A stretch of 64,000 bases of DNA, taken from assembly GCF_015910445.1 (NCBI RefSeq), contig NZ_CP048882.1:4957501-5021500 (forward strand), read 5' to 3'. The DNA is from Streptomyces bathyalis (GTDB lineage Bacteria > Actinomycetota > Actinomycetes > Streptomycetales > Streptomycetaceae). Position 1 is the stretch's first letter; each line of letters starts with the position of its first letter. A model generated the notes under the pieces. That model was not told where the DNA came from. It did no database searches and worked only from the letters and a program-made list of their open reading frames with translations. Position numbers and translations under genes: made by a program. Of this stretch, positions 39,319 to 48,147 are shown one piece after another.

Positions 39319-40746
39319 TCAGTCCTTGAAGACCTTGGCCGCGGACGCCTCGAGGGCGCTCTGCGTGCCGGCGACGTCCTTCGGGTTCTTCAGGAAGTCC
39401 TGCAGGGCCTTCCACTCGCCCTCGCCCTTGGTGCCGCCGAAGGCGGCCGGGGCCTGGTCGGACATGTCGAAGCGGAAGTCGTCGCCCGCCGCGACCAGTG
39501 ACTTGGCGATCTCCCGCTGAGCGGAGTTCGGGTACGCGGAGTTCGCCAGCTCCTTGTTGGGCGAGAGGAATCCGCCCTCCTGCGCCCAGACGGCGGCGGC
39601 CTCGGGCGAGGCGAGGAAGGTCATCAGGGCATTGCTGGCCTTGCCCTCCTTCAGCACCACAGCGGCGTCGCCACCCGTGATGACCGGGGCGTCACCGCCG
39701 ACCGACGGGAACGGGTAGACCTTGGCGTCCTTGCCGATCTTCGCCTTGGTGTCCTTGGCGATGTTGATGCCGACGAAGTCACCCTCGAAGACGCTCGCCG
39801 CACTCGGGCTGTCGGTCGAGTCGAAGGCCTTCGAGACGGACGTGGGGAAGTCGGTCTGCAGCGCGCCCTTGTTGCCGCCGGCGAGCAGCTCCTTCTTCCC
39901 GAACAGCTCGGCGAGGGTGGTGAGCGCCTTCTTCACCGAGGGGTCGGTCCACTTGATCTTGTGCTCGGCGAGCTTGTCGTACTTCTCGGGGCCCGCCTGC
40001 GAGAGGTAGATGTTCTCGAACCAGTCCGTGAGCGGCCAGCCGTCGCCGCCGCCGACGGCGACCGGATCGACACCGGAGTCGGCGATGGTCTGGGAGTTCT
40101 TGATGAACTCGTCCCAGGTCTTCGCCTCGCCCACGCCCGCGTTCTTGTAGGCGGCGGTGTTGTACCAGATCAGGGACTTGCTGGCGGCCTTGAAGTACAA
40201 GCCGTACTGCTTGCCGTCGACGGCGCCGAGGTCCTGCCAGCCCTTGGAGAAGTTCTTCGCCATCTCGGCCTTGGTGCCCTCGTCGAGGGGCTTCAGCCAG
40301 CCCTTGTCAGCGAACTGCTTGAGCACGCCGACCTGCGGCAGCAGCGCGACGTTGGGCGGCGCACCGCCCTCGATCTTGGAGCCGAGGAAGGACTCGACGT
40401 TGTCGCCGGTGGGGGTGAACTTCACCTCGGCACCGGTCCGCTTCTCGAAGGCCTGAAGAACCTTCTCGAAGTTCTTCTGCTCGTCGCCCGTCCACACGGC
40501 GGCGACTTGAAGCTTCTGACCCTTGAGCTTGGGCAGCTTGACGGTCTCCTTGTCCGCCTGGGAGGCGCCACCGCCCTCCCCCTTGTCGTCGCTGCCGCCG
40601 CCACCGCAGGCGGCCGTGAGCGACAGAGCGGCGACGGCGCAGAGCGCTACCGCGCCACGTGCAGCCGACCTGGTGCCGGTCTTGCTGAAGATGCTGGTGT
40701 TGCTCCTGGTGCCTGATGCACCCGTCGCACGGACCGTTTTACGCAT
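39319..40746 (-). CDS. Sugar ABC transporter substrate-binding lipoprotein
   Basis: A 475-residue lipoprotein. The signal peptide ends in LTAAC (Cys47) followed by a Gly/Ser/Asp linker. The mature part is a cluster B sugar-binding protein: VAAVWTGDEQKNFEKVLQAFEKRTGAEVKFTPTG, GAPPNVALLPQVGVLKQFADKGWLKPLD, YGLYFKAASKSLIWYN and LMTFLASPEAAAVWAQEGG are typical. It captures sugar outside the membrane and delivers it to the two permeases encoded downstream. The 143-bp upstream gap contains TTGAAAGC and TGACAACG sequences that resemble LacI-type half-sites, but no full palindrome. ATG start at MRKTVRATG. Confidence 0.93.
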   Translation of the reverse strand: MRKTVRATGASGTRSNTSIFSKTGTRSAARGAVALCAVAALSLTAACGGGGSDDKGEGGGASQADKETVKLPKLKGQKLQVAAVWTGDEQKNFEKVLQAFEKRTGAEVKFTPTGDNVESFLGSKIEGGAPPNVALLPQVGVLKQFADKGWLKPLDEGTKAEMAKNFSKGWQDLGAVDGKQYGLYFKAASKSLIWYNTAAYKNAGVGEAKTWDEFIKNSQTIADSGVDPVAVGGGDGWPLTDWFENIYLSQAGPEKYDKLAEHKIKWTDPSVKKALTTLAELFGKKELLAGGNKGALQTDFPTSVSKAFDSTDSPSAASVFEGDFVGINIAKDTKAKIGKDAKVYPFPSVGGDAPVITGGDAAVVLKEGKASNALMTFLASPEAAAVWAQEGGFLSPNKELANSAYPNSAQREIAKSLVAAGDDFRFDMSDQAPAAFGGTKGEGEWKALQDFLKNPKDVAGTQSALEASAAKVFKD

Positions 40747-40889
40747 AGCTCCCGCCGTCCCATCGGAGGCGCGGCCCCGGATCCCGGTCGCCGCGTCGTG
40801 GTGGTCACAAGGCAGAGGGCTTCTGGTCCACGCCCTCAGTCCTGTGGGCAAAGTCCTACGCCTGAACGCGGAGAGCCCGCAATACGTTG

Positions 40890-43800
40890 TCAGCTTTCAA
40901 GAACCTCATCTTGACCACTCCGTGATGTGTTCGCAGCGGGTGTGCCCGATTCCTGTCGGTCCACCCCGAGAGACTGCGCCGCCCGGCCGACCGCGCTCGC
41001 GAGCAGAGCGAGGTCCGTCGGGCCGTTGCCCAGCTCCCTTACGGGGCGCCGCGTCGGCGGGTCTCCCGCGCGCGTCCAGTCCAGCGGGACGACCGTCGGA
41101 CGCTGCGTCGCCGTGCGCGGGATACGGCCCGTGATACGGCCCGCCTGGAAGGCCGTTGCCGTGCCGCCGGCCTCGATGAGCAAGCCGCGGCCGGGGACCA
41201 CGTCCTCGCCGCCCGTGCCTTCGCCGCCGCCCTGCCAGGTCAGCTCGGCGTGCAGCGTGGCCGCCTGGGCGACCGCTGTCGCCGCCGTACGGTCGGGCCG
41301 GCCGCTCGCCGCCACGACGTGCATCCCGAGGCGGGCTCCGTCCTTCGCCACGCCCTCCAGGGCGCGCATCACCGAACCCGCGGCCGGGCGTCCCGGGTTG
41401 CCGAGGGAGGGGTCGACGAGTGTGTCGAAGTCGTCGACAAGGATGACGATTCTGGGGAGAGAAACAGACTGTGCGTCCAAGTGTTGAACGATCGCGCCGG
41501 CATTGCTGGTCGTGGCGTCGGCCGGCTCGTCCGCGCAGCCGCCCGCCGCGGGGCCGGTCTGCGTGCGGAGTCGGAGCGTGCCCGGTTCGTCGTGCGGATC
41601 GCTCACGGGGCCCGGGTCGGCGGCGCCGGCGGGCTGCGCCCTGCGACGCTGCTGCGCGCCCAACCTGTGCCCCGAGCGGGCGACTTGGCGCGTGAACCCC
41701 TCGTACGTGCCCTCCGGGCCGAACAACTCCGCGCGCCGCTTGAGCTCTCCGCTGATCGACTGGGCGAACTCGCGCATGAGGCCCACGTCATTGGCCGACA
41801 GATGGTGCCGGGCGTGGGGCAGCTCCAGGCATGTGTGCAGACCGTCGGCTCCGCCGTCACCGTCGAGGAGGACGAGCCGGAGGCGGTCGGGCGGGCTGCC
41901 GACGGCCAAGGACGCGGCGAGCGAGCACAGCAGCTCGGTCTTGCCGGATCCCGGTCGCCCCGTGACGAGGGCGTGCCCATGTGTGAGACCCAGCTCCGCC
42001 TCCAGCGGACCGCGCGGCCCCGCGCCGAAGACCAGGGCGGCGCGGCCGGCCGGCGGGACCGTCTTCCCGCCCGCCGCGTCGCTCCCGCCCGGTTCGGCCC
42101 AGCGCGCGAGCAGCGCCGCGGGGGTGGCGCGGGCGAGGCCCAGTTCGTCGAGGAGCCGGGAGCTGCGGGGGAGCGTCACGACGGACCGTGCCGCCGAGCC
42201 CGTGCGGTCACTGGTGCCCTCGGACTCCCGCAGCGGAGCCACGGCCCGCGCGAAGCGTTCCGCCCAGGCGGCCGAGACGGCATCCAGGGTGCAGACGGTG
42301 CCGGGGGTGCCCGCCGCCGTCGTCGCGCCCGGGGCTTCCGGGACCCCCGGGGCCGCGCTGTCCCGGCGTACCACCCGCACCGCCGTCGCGACCGCGCCGC
42401 TGAGCAGGGCGAGCGCACCGCATTCACGGAACGCGGCAGATGTGGCGTACGCCGCCCGGACCGTCTCGGAGACGGGGGAGGAGGGCGTCGCGGCGGGTGT
42501 CTCCGCGAGGCAGAGCAGATGGATACCGGCCCGCGGGCCCTCGGAGGCGAGCCGCGCCACCGCGTCACGCAGGGAGGCCGACCCGGGATCGCCGTCGACG
42601 ATGAGCAAGGTGTACGGACCGGAGCCGGAGCGGCCTTCGGTGTGCCCGGCCTGTTGGCGTGACTCGTCGAGCCGGTGGGTGAGTTCGGCTGTGCGCGCCG
42701 CCGCCTGGTCCCGGTCGTAGGCGGTCAGCAGGCGGCAGTTCTGCCCGTGCGCCGGACGCAGATGGGGCAGCCAGCCCAGCCAGGACCACTCCCGGATGCG
42801 GTCCTCGGCGTCACGCGAGCGGTCGGCCGAGATCAGCACCATCTCCAGGCTGCTCGGCCCGTGGAGGGCGGCGAGCTGCGCCAGCACCGAACGGGCCAGG
42901 CCCATCAGGCGCGGGCGCGGCCCCGCGAGGCCGAGGGCGCCCGCTTCACGCAGGCCGACGGTGACCGGTGCGCCGGGGCGGCCGTCGCCCCGCTGGGCCG
43001 TGCCGATCCGTACGGTCAGCGCCTCCGGATGACCGGGCTCGCGCTCCCAGAGCCGAGGACCGGGGCCGAGCGCGGTCAGCAGGATCGTGGCGGGGTCGGG
43101 GCGGCGCTCGTCCTCGGACGGTGCCTCGGCGGAGCCGTCACCGCCGGGTGCGGACGCCGCACCGGGACCCGTGGCGGAGCCCGGCGCACCCGTGAACGGA
43201 ACCTCGCGCCCCTCGCCCTGCTGACCGCCCGCGAACCGCCGGGCCCACGCGCCCAGCCCCCTGGGGCGCGCACGCCCCGGCTCCGCACCGGAGGCGCCGG
43301 GCGTGAACTGCTCTGCGTAGCGGGTGTGTTGTGCGATGCCCGAGCCGTGCGTGGTGCTGCCGTCGGGCAGGGGGCCGCCCGGCGCGTATCCGTGGGCGGT
43401 TCCCGCTGAACCCTCCGCAAGGCCCTCTGCGGCTTGCTCACGGGCCCGCAGTGCGGAGGCACCCTCACGTTCGCCCCGCGGACCGGCCGGGCCCGTACCG
43501 GACGCCGTCAGGCGCAACTGCCCGTTCCCGTCCGGCTGCGTCGGGAGGGAGACGGGCAGGGGTGTGGCGCTCTTGCGGCCCTCAGCCACGCCGAAGTCCG
43601 GGGGGCCACCCGGCGGCGACGTCTCTACGCGCAGCGCCGACTCCCCGACGCGCAGCGTCGAACCGGGACGGAAGAGCACCGGTTGGCCGCCGACGGGCGC
43701 ACCGTCCAGCGTCGTGCCGTTGGTGGAGCCCAGATCGGCGACCGTGACGGCACCGCCGTCGGAGACCGTCACCGCGCAGTGCAGCCGGGAGACGTCCGGG

Positions 43801-44288
43801 TCGTCCAGCGGAACGTCGGCCTCGGCCGAGCGGCCGAGGCTGACCTTTCCGCCCTGGAGGAGGTGTATGCCGCCTGCGTCCGGGCCCGAGATCACGTGCA
43901 GCCGGGCCCTGGCCGAGCCGTAGGCCGCGAGGGCCGGCATGGCCGCGGGGCCGTGCAGAGAGACCACGGCACCGTCGAGGAGCGGGGGTTCGCCCAGCAT
44001 CTGACGGTGCGGATCGAGGCGCTCCGTGCCCGCGTACACCGCCGCAGCCGAATCCGCCGTCGGCTCCGCTGCGCCGCCCTGCCCCGGCACGGTGCCGCCG
44101 GGAGCCGAGCCGCCGATCGCGGCAGCGGCCGTGGAGACGAGACCGCCCGTCACGGCGGACAGCGGCGTCCCGGCCGGCGCGGTGACCAGCACGTCGCACG
44201 CTGCGGCCCCGCTCGGCGCACCCGCCGCGCCAGCCGCACCCGGGGCGCTCGCGCGCGGCCCGAGGGTGACAGTCAGCCGGATCTGCAT
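40890..44288 (-). CDS. FHA domain-containing FtsK/SpoIIIE-type ATPase
   Basis: A 1132-residue protein. A hydrophobic/Gly-rich N-terminal part (1-125) leads to an FHA domain at about 128-222 with LGRS (151-154), SRLH (167-170) and STNGT (188-192), the phosphothreonine-binding residues. A long disordered Gly/Ala/Arg region (about 225-420) is followed by a vestigial and then a full FtsK-type ATPase domain: Walker A VTGRPGSGKTE near 776-786 and Walker B IVILVDDFDT near 946-955. Similar FHA-FtsK proteins are widespread in streptomycetes; the ATPase part resembles EccC of type VII secretion. It is divergent from two Ser/Thr kinase genes, suggesting phosphorylation-dependent partnering. Function not established. 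Confidence 0.88.
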   Translation of the reverse strand: MQIRLTVTLGPRASAPGAAGAAGAPSGAAACDVLVTAPAGTPLSAVTGGLVSTAAAAIGGSAPGGTVPGQGGAAEPTADSAAAVYAGTERLDPHRQMLGEPPLLDGAVVSLHGPAAMPALAAYGSARARLHVISGPDAGGIHLLQGGKVSLGRSAEADVPLDDPDVSRLHCAVTVSDGGAVTVADLGSTNGTTLDGAPVGGQPVLFRPGSTLRVGESALRVETSPPGGPPDFGVAEGRKSATPLPVSLPTQPDGNGQLRLTASGTGPAGPRGEREGASALRAREQAAEGLAEGSAGTAHGYAPGGPLPDGSTTHGSGIAQHTRYAEQFTPGASGAEPGRARPRGLGAWARRFAGGQQGEGREVPFTGAPGSATGPGAASAPGGDGSAEAPSEDERRPDPATILLTALGPGPRLWEREPGHPEALTVRIGTAQRGDGRPGAPVTVGLREAGALGLAGPRPRLMGLARSVLAQLAALHGPSSLEMVLISADRSRDAEDRIREWSWLGWLPHLRPAHGQNCRLLTAYDRDQAAARTAELTHRLDESRQQAGHTEGRSGSGPYTLLIVDGDPGSASLRDAVARLASEGPRAGIHLLCLAETPAATPSSPVSETVRAAYATSAAFRECGALALLSGAVATAVRVVRRDSAAPGVPEAPGATTAAGTPGTVCTLDAVSAAWAERFARAVAPLRESEGTSDRTGSAARSVVTLPRSSRLLDELGLARATPAALLARWAEPGGSDAAGGKTVPPAGRAALVFGAGPRGPLEAELGLTHGHALVTGRPGSGKTELLCSLAASLAVGSPPDRLRLVLLDGDGGADGLHTCLELPHARHHLSANDVGLMREFAQSISGELKRRAELFGPEGTYEGFTRQVARSGHRLGAQQRRRAQPAGAADPGPVSDPHDEPGTLRLRTQTGPAAGGCADEPADATTSNAGAIVQHLDAQSVSLPRIVILVDDFDTLVDPSLGNPGRPAAGSVMRALEGVAKDGARLGMHVVAASGRPDRTAATAVAQAATLHAELTWQGGGEGTGGEDVVPGRGLLIEAGGTATAFQAGRITGRIPRTATQRPTVVPLDWTRAGDPPTRRPVRELGNGPTDLALLASAVGRAAQSLGVDRQESGTPAANTSRSGQDEVLES

Positions 44289-44788
44289 CGGCCCTCCCGG
44301 TCCCGACCACGGTGTGCCGACCGCTCGTGCGGCGAGGCGGTCACCCTCGCCGGCTTCCGCGCCCGGCGCACTTGTCCCACACGGCACAGCACCCGCGAAC
44401 GCGCCGTCCGCGGAAGGGTCCGTTCCACCCCGCGGAGCGACGCGCTTGCGCACAGTGCTGTCGATGCCGCGAGCATCTTCGCACCCGCCACCGACAACGC
44501 GTCCCGCTCGCGGCGGTCAATGATCTTGATTTTGCGCCGTGGTGCGCAAGAGGGCCTGCCCGGACACTCCGCGGGGAGACGATCCGTGCCCCGCGTACGG
44601 CGCGGTCCGGGGGCCCCGCACGGGGCCGTCGCCGCCCTGACCCGCCGGCCGCCCGGGGTGCGCAACCGTCCTCGCCGTGCGGCGCGTCTTTGCCGGAAGT
44701 CGCCCATCCGTTCGTACTCGGCGTCAACCGGTCGCGAGACGGCACTATTGTGGGCGGGATTGCAGTACGACACCAGGGAGCGCATGAC
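44289..44788. other. Divergent region between the FHA-FtsK and pkaA genes
   Basis: 500 bp without a convincing gene. A reasonable pkaA promoter lies at its right end. The left part is GC-rich with an AT-rich island at about 44518-44536 (TCAATGATCTTGATTTTG), a likely place for the promoter of the FHA-FtsK gene. Confidence 0.45.
44723..44751 (+). promoter_or_regulatory. Possible pkaA promoter
   Basis: GTCAAC and TATTGT separated by 17 bp, 38 bases upstream of the pkaA GTG codon. Matches the vegetative sigma consensus moderately. Confidence 0.45.
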
Positions 44789-46537
44789 GTGCGGCCTGTA
44801 GGCAGCAAGTACCTGCTCGAGGAACCGCTGGGCCGCGGCGCCACCGGGACCGTGTGGCGGGCGAGGCAGCGGGAGACAGCGGGCGCGGAAGCGGCCGTCG
44901 CCGGTCAGCCGGGCGAAACGGTTGCGATCAAGGTCCTCAAGGAGGAGCTGGCCAACGACCCTGATGTGGTCATGCGCTTCCTGCGGGAGCGCTCCGTCCT
45001 GCTCCGGCTCACCCATCACAACATCGTCCGCACGCGCGACCTCGTCGTGGAGGGAGACCTCCTCGCCCTGGTGATGGACCTGATCGACGGGCCCGACCTC
45101 CACCGCTACCTGCGCGAGAACGGCCCGTTCGCGCCGGTGGCCGCCGCGCTGGTGACGGCCCAGGTCGCCGACGCGCTAGCCGCGAGCCACTCCGACGGTG
45201 TCGTGCACCGGGATCTCAAGCCGGCCAACGTACTTCTGGCCAACGGCCCAGAGGGCATGCGCCCCATGCTCACGGACTTCGGCATCGCGCGGCTCGCCGA
45301 TTCGCCGGGGCTCACACGCACTCAGGAGTTCGTCGGCACGCCCTCGTACGTGGCGCCCGAGGCGGCCCAGGGCCAGCCCCAGACCTCCGCAGTCGACATC
45401 TACGGCGCGGGCATCCTGCTGTACGAGCTGGCGAGCGGTCAGCCGCCCTTCGCCGGAGGCTCGGCGCTCGAGGTGATCCACCGTCACCTGGGCGAGGAGC
45501 CGGCGCGCCCGCCGAGCATGCCCGACCCGCTGTGGACGGTGGTGGAGCGCTGCCTGCGCAAGCGCCCGGAGGAGCGGCCCAGCGCCGTGAGCCTGGCGAA
45601 CGCGCTCCGCACGGTCGCGTCCGGCATCGGCGCCGGGGCCACGCCCGAGCAGGCGGCGGCCGCGATGGGTGTCGCCGGGCTGCTCGCACCCGACCCGGCT
45701 CCGGCTTCGGTGCCCGAGACCGGCACGGGCCAGGGCGGCGCTGCCGCTGCCGCCGGTGGTGCGGTCGCCGGAGCGGCGGCCGGTGCCGCCGCGGGCGCGG
45801 TCGCGGGGAGCGCGGACCCCACGCAGGTGATGCCGAACTCCCCGGCCGCGCAGGCGCAGGCCCAGGGAGCCGGCGGTGGTCAGTACGACCCGAACGCCGC
45901 CACCAGCTACATGCCGCAGTCCGCCGGTCAGGGTTCGGGCGGTCAGGGCGGTCAGGGCGGTCAGGGCGGCCAGGGCCCGAACGCGGACCCGACGCAGGTC
46001 ATGCCGCCCGTGCCCGGGGCACCGCCCCCGCCCGCGCAGTCTCCCGACGTCGGAGGGCCCGACGGTCCGCACCCCTGGGAGAGCCAGATGCGTGCGGCCC
46101 GGGACCGCAACGAGCAGACGCAGGTCCAGCCGCTCGACCCGAGCATGGATCCGCTGCGTCGCCGTCCCCACCGCCAGGCGCCGCCGCAGCAGCCGCCCCC
46201 CGGCCGCCGTCAGCCCCCGCCGCCGGAGTACTACGGCCAGCAGCAGCGGCGTCCCGCGCAGCCGCCTCCGCGGCGTTACGAACCGGAGCCCCCGCCGCGA
46301 CGGGAGCCCCGGCCCCCGCGCGAGCCGCGGCAGCGCAGCGCGAACCCGATGCGCATTCCCGGACTCGGCTGCCTCAAGGGCTGCCTGTTCATGATCGTGC
46401 TGTTGGTCGTGGCGGCCGTGCTGGTGTGGAATCTCACTCCGCTTCCCGAGTGGTGGGAACAGGGCAAGAGTTTCTGGGAGTCGGTCCAGAACACCGTCGA
46501 CAAGATCGGGAATCTGATCGACAGTGCTCCCCAATAG
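44789..46537 (+). CDS. pkaA: Eukaryotic-type Ser/Thr protein kinase, PkaA-like
   Basis: A 582-residue kinase. Kinase domain about 7-270: glycine loop LGRGATGTVW, Lys48 in VAIKVLK, catalytic Asp142 in HRDLKPAN, DFG at 163-165, GTPSYVAPE. A Gly/Ala/Gln/Pro-rich juxtamembrane region (about 300-525) holds two copies of ADPTQVMP, a TQVQPLDP variant and GGQ repeats. A membrane helix lies at about 528-550 (LKGCLFMIVLLVVAAVLVWNL), and a short Trp-containing segment of about 30 residues faces outward. No PASTA domains. GTG start with GGGAG 8 bases upstream. The name rests on position beside pkaB and prfB as in S. coelicolor. Confidence 0.88.
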   Translation: MRPVGSKYLLEEPLGRGATGTVWRARQRETAGAEAAVAGQPGETVAIKVLKEELANDPDVVMRFLRERSVLLRLTHHNIVRTRDLVVEGDLLALVMDLIDGPDLHRYLRENGPFAPVAAALVTAQVADALAASHSDGVVHRDLKPANVLLANGPEGMRPMLTDFGIARLADSPGLTRTQEFVGTPSYVAPEAAQGQPQTSAVDIYGAGILLYELASGQPPFAGGSALEVIHRHLGEEPARPPSMPDPLWTVVERCLRKRPEERPSAVSLANALRTVASGIGAGATPEQAAAAMGVAGLLAPDPAPASVPETGTGQGGAAAAAGGAVAGAAAGAAAGAVAGSADPTQVMPNSPAAQAQAQGAGGGQYDPNAATSYMPQSAGQGSGGQGGQGGQGGQGPNADPTQVMPPVPGAPPPPAQSPDVGGPDGPHPWESQMRAARDRNEQTQVQPLDPSMDPLRRRPHRQAPPQQPPPGRRQPPPPEYYGQQQRRPAQPPPRRYEPEPPPRREPRPPREPRQRSANPMRIPGLGCLKGCLFMIVLLVVAAVLVWNLTPLPEWWEQGKSFWESVQNTVDKIGNLIDSAPQ

Positions 46538-46581
46538 CGCATTCCAGTACGCGAGTTCGGAGATTTGTCGACTTCCTTGAC

Positions 46582-46591
46582 GGGAATTCCC
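46582..46591. promoter_or_regulatory. 10-bp palindrome after a TTGACG element
   Basis: GGGAATTCCC, a perfect palindrome whose first base overlaps the end of TTGACG (46577-46582), in the 120-bp gap between the two kinase genes. A matching -10 is not obvious. Possible operator. Confidence 0.3.
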
Positions 46592-46644
46592 TCTCGAAAG
46601 TGACGGTTGGCGCGGTCCGGTGCCTCAACACCCCTTCCGCCGCG

Positions 46645-46650
46645 TAGTTT
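46645..46650 (+). promoter_or_regulatory. -10-like hexamer directly before pkaB
   Basis: TAGTTT ends seven bases before the pkaB ATG, so transcription could start at or next to the A of the start codon. No ribosome binding site precedes the ATG, which supports a leaderless message. The -35 is weak. Confidence 0.4.
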
Positions 46651-46657
46651 TGTCGCT

Positions 46658-48025
46658 ATGGCACGGAAGATCGGCAGCCGGTACACCGCTCACCAGATCC
46701 TGGGCCGCGGCAGCGCCGGCACGGTGTGGCTCGGCGAAGGCCCCGACGGTCCCGTCGCGATCAAGCTCCTGCGCGAGGACCTCGCCTCGGACGGGGATCT
46801 GGTGGAGCGGTTCGTGCAGGAGCGCAGCGCCCTGCTCTGCCTGGACCACCCGAGCGTGGTCGGCGTCCGAGACCTCGTCGTCGACGGCAACGACCTCGCT
46901 CTCGTCATGCAGCTGGTCCGCGGCACGGATCTGCGTACGCGCCTCGAGCACGACCGCCGCATCGCGCCGCAGCCCGCGGTCGCGATCGCGGCTGACATCG
47001 CGGACGGCCTGGCGGCGGCGCACGCGGCCGGCATCGTCCACAGGGATGTCAAGCCGGAGAACGTGCTGCTGGACGCGCTGGCCCCGGCCGGTCCCGGCGG
47101 TGCGCCGCCCGCGTTGCTCACGGACTTCGGCGTGGCCAAGCTGATCGACTCGCCCCGCACGACGCGGGCCACGTCGATCATCGGCACCCCCGACTACCTG
47201 GCGCCGGAGATCGTGGAGGGCCTGCCGCCGCGCGCCTCCGTCGACATATACGCGCTGGCCACCGTCCTCTACGAGCTCCTCGCGGGCTTCACGCCGTTCG
47301 GCGGCGGACATCCCGGTGCGGTGCTGCGCCGCCACGTCACCGAGTCGGTGGCGCCGCTGCCCGGCATCCCGGACGAACTGTGGCTGCTGATCCACCAGTG
47401 CCTGGCCAAGGCCCCCGCTTCGCGGCTGCGCGCCGTCGAGGTGGCTTCGCGGCTGCGCGAGCTGCTGCCCGATCTGGAGGGGCTGCCGACGCTCGACATC
47501 GACGAACAGCCCGAGGAGGCCTACGAGTCCTACGAGTACGGGGACCAGGACGGCCCGTACGGAGGTGACGGCTCCGGCGAGACCCGCGGCGGCGGCGCAT
47601 CGACCGGCAGGCACGGGCGTGCGTCCGCAGCGGGCGGGCACGGCGGCGGCCCGGGCGCCGCTCACGGCCACGACGGCGGTGCGCACTCGCGCTCCGGCCG
47701 CGCCGCGGTGCCGCTGGTGCACAGCGGCGCGGGCCCCGACTCCAACCGCGACACCCACACGAGCATGCGGGTGCCCGGCGCCGACGAGCTGGCGGGAGGC
47801 GCCCACGGCACGGCCCGCACCCCCCGCCCGGCGGGCGAGCCGCGTGCGGGCTCGGCGCGTAACCGTCTCTCCGCGGCAGCGATGCGGCGGCGGCGCATCA
47901 AGCTGAGCGCCGGGGCCGCGGTGATCGCGGCGGTGGCGGGTGTGGGCGGCTGGCTCGCGGCCTCCGGCGACGACGGCGAGACCACGCAGCCGGCGCCCGC
48001 GGTCGAACATCCCGAGGAGCCCTGA
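46658..48025 (+). CDS. pkaB: Eukaryotic-type Ser/Thr protein kinase, PkaB-like
   Basis: A 455-residue kinase. Kinase domain about 8-270: LGRGSAGTVW, Lys36 in VAIKLL, Asp130 in HRDVKPEN, DFG at 156-158, GTPDYLAPEIVEG. A Gly/His/Ser-rich disordered linker (about 285-400) follows, then a membrane helix near 413-433 (GAAVIAAVAGVGGWLAAS) and a short exposed tail. It is paralogous to the kinase just upstream, and the pair probably arose by duplication. ATG chosen at MARKIGSRY; there is no ribosome binding site, so a leaderless transcript is likely. Confidence 0.88.
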   Translation: MARKIGSRYTAHQILGRGSAGTVWLGEGPDGPVAIKLLREDLASDGDLVERFVQERSALLCLDHPSVVGVRDLVVDGNDLALVMQLVRGTDLRTRLEHDRRIAPQPAVAIAADIADGLAAAHAAGIVHRDVKPENVLLDALAPAGPGGAPPALLTDFGVAKLIDSPRTTRATSIIGTPDYLAPEIVEGLPPRASVDIYALATVLYELLAGFTPFGGGHPGAVLRRHVTESVAPLPGIPDELWLLIHQCLAKAPASRLRAVEVASRLRELLPDLEGLPTLDIDEQPEEAYESYEYGDQDGPYGGDGSGETRGGGASTGRHGRASAAGGHGGGPGAAHGHDGGAHSRSGRAAVPLVHSGAGPDSNRDTHTSMRVPGADELAGGAHGTARTPRPAGEPRAGSARNRLSAAAMRRRRIKLSAGAAVIAAVAGVGGWLAASGDDGETTQPAPAVEHPEEP

Positions 48026-48147
48026 CCCGGCGACCGACGGCCGGGCGGGGCCCAGCGCGGAGCGGCCCGGTGCCGGGCGCGCGGACCGGCCGGTTCCCGC
48101 GCCCCCGGCGAGGAACGGCCTCATCGCGCAGCCGTTAGGGTGGAGGT

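Noticed and set aside
40747..40889. LacI-family operator upstream of the sugar-binding-protein gene
   Set aside because: Half-sites TTGAAAGC and TGACAACG are present, but neither has a matching second half, so no complete operator can be claimed.
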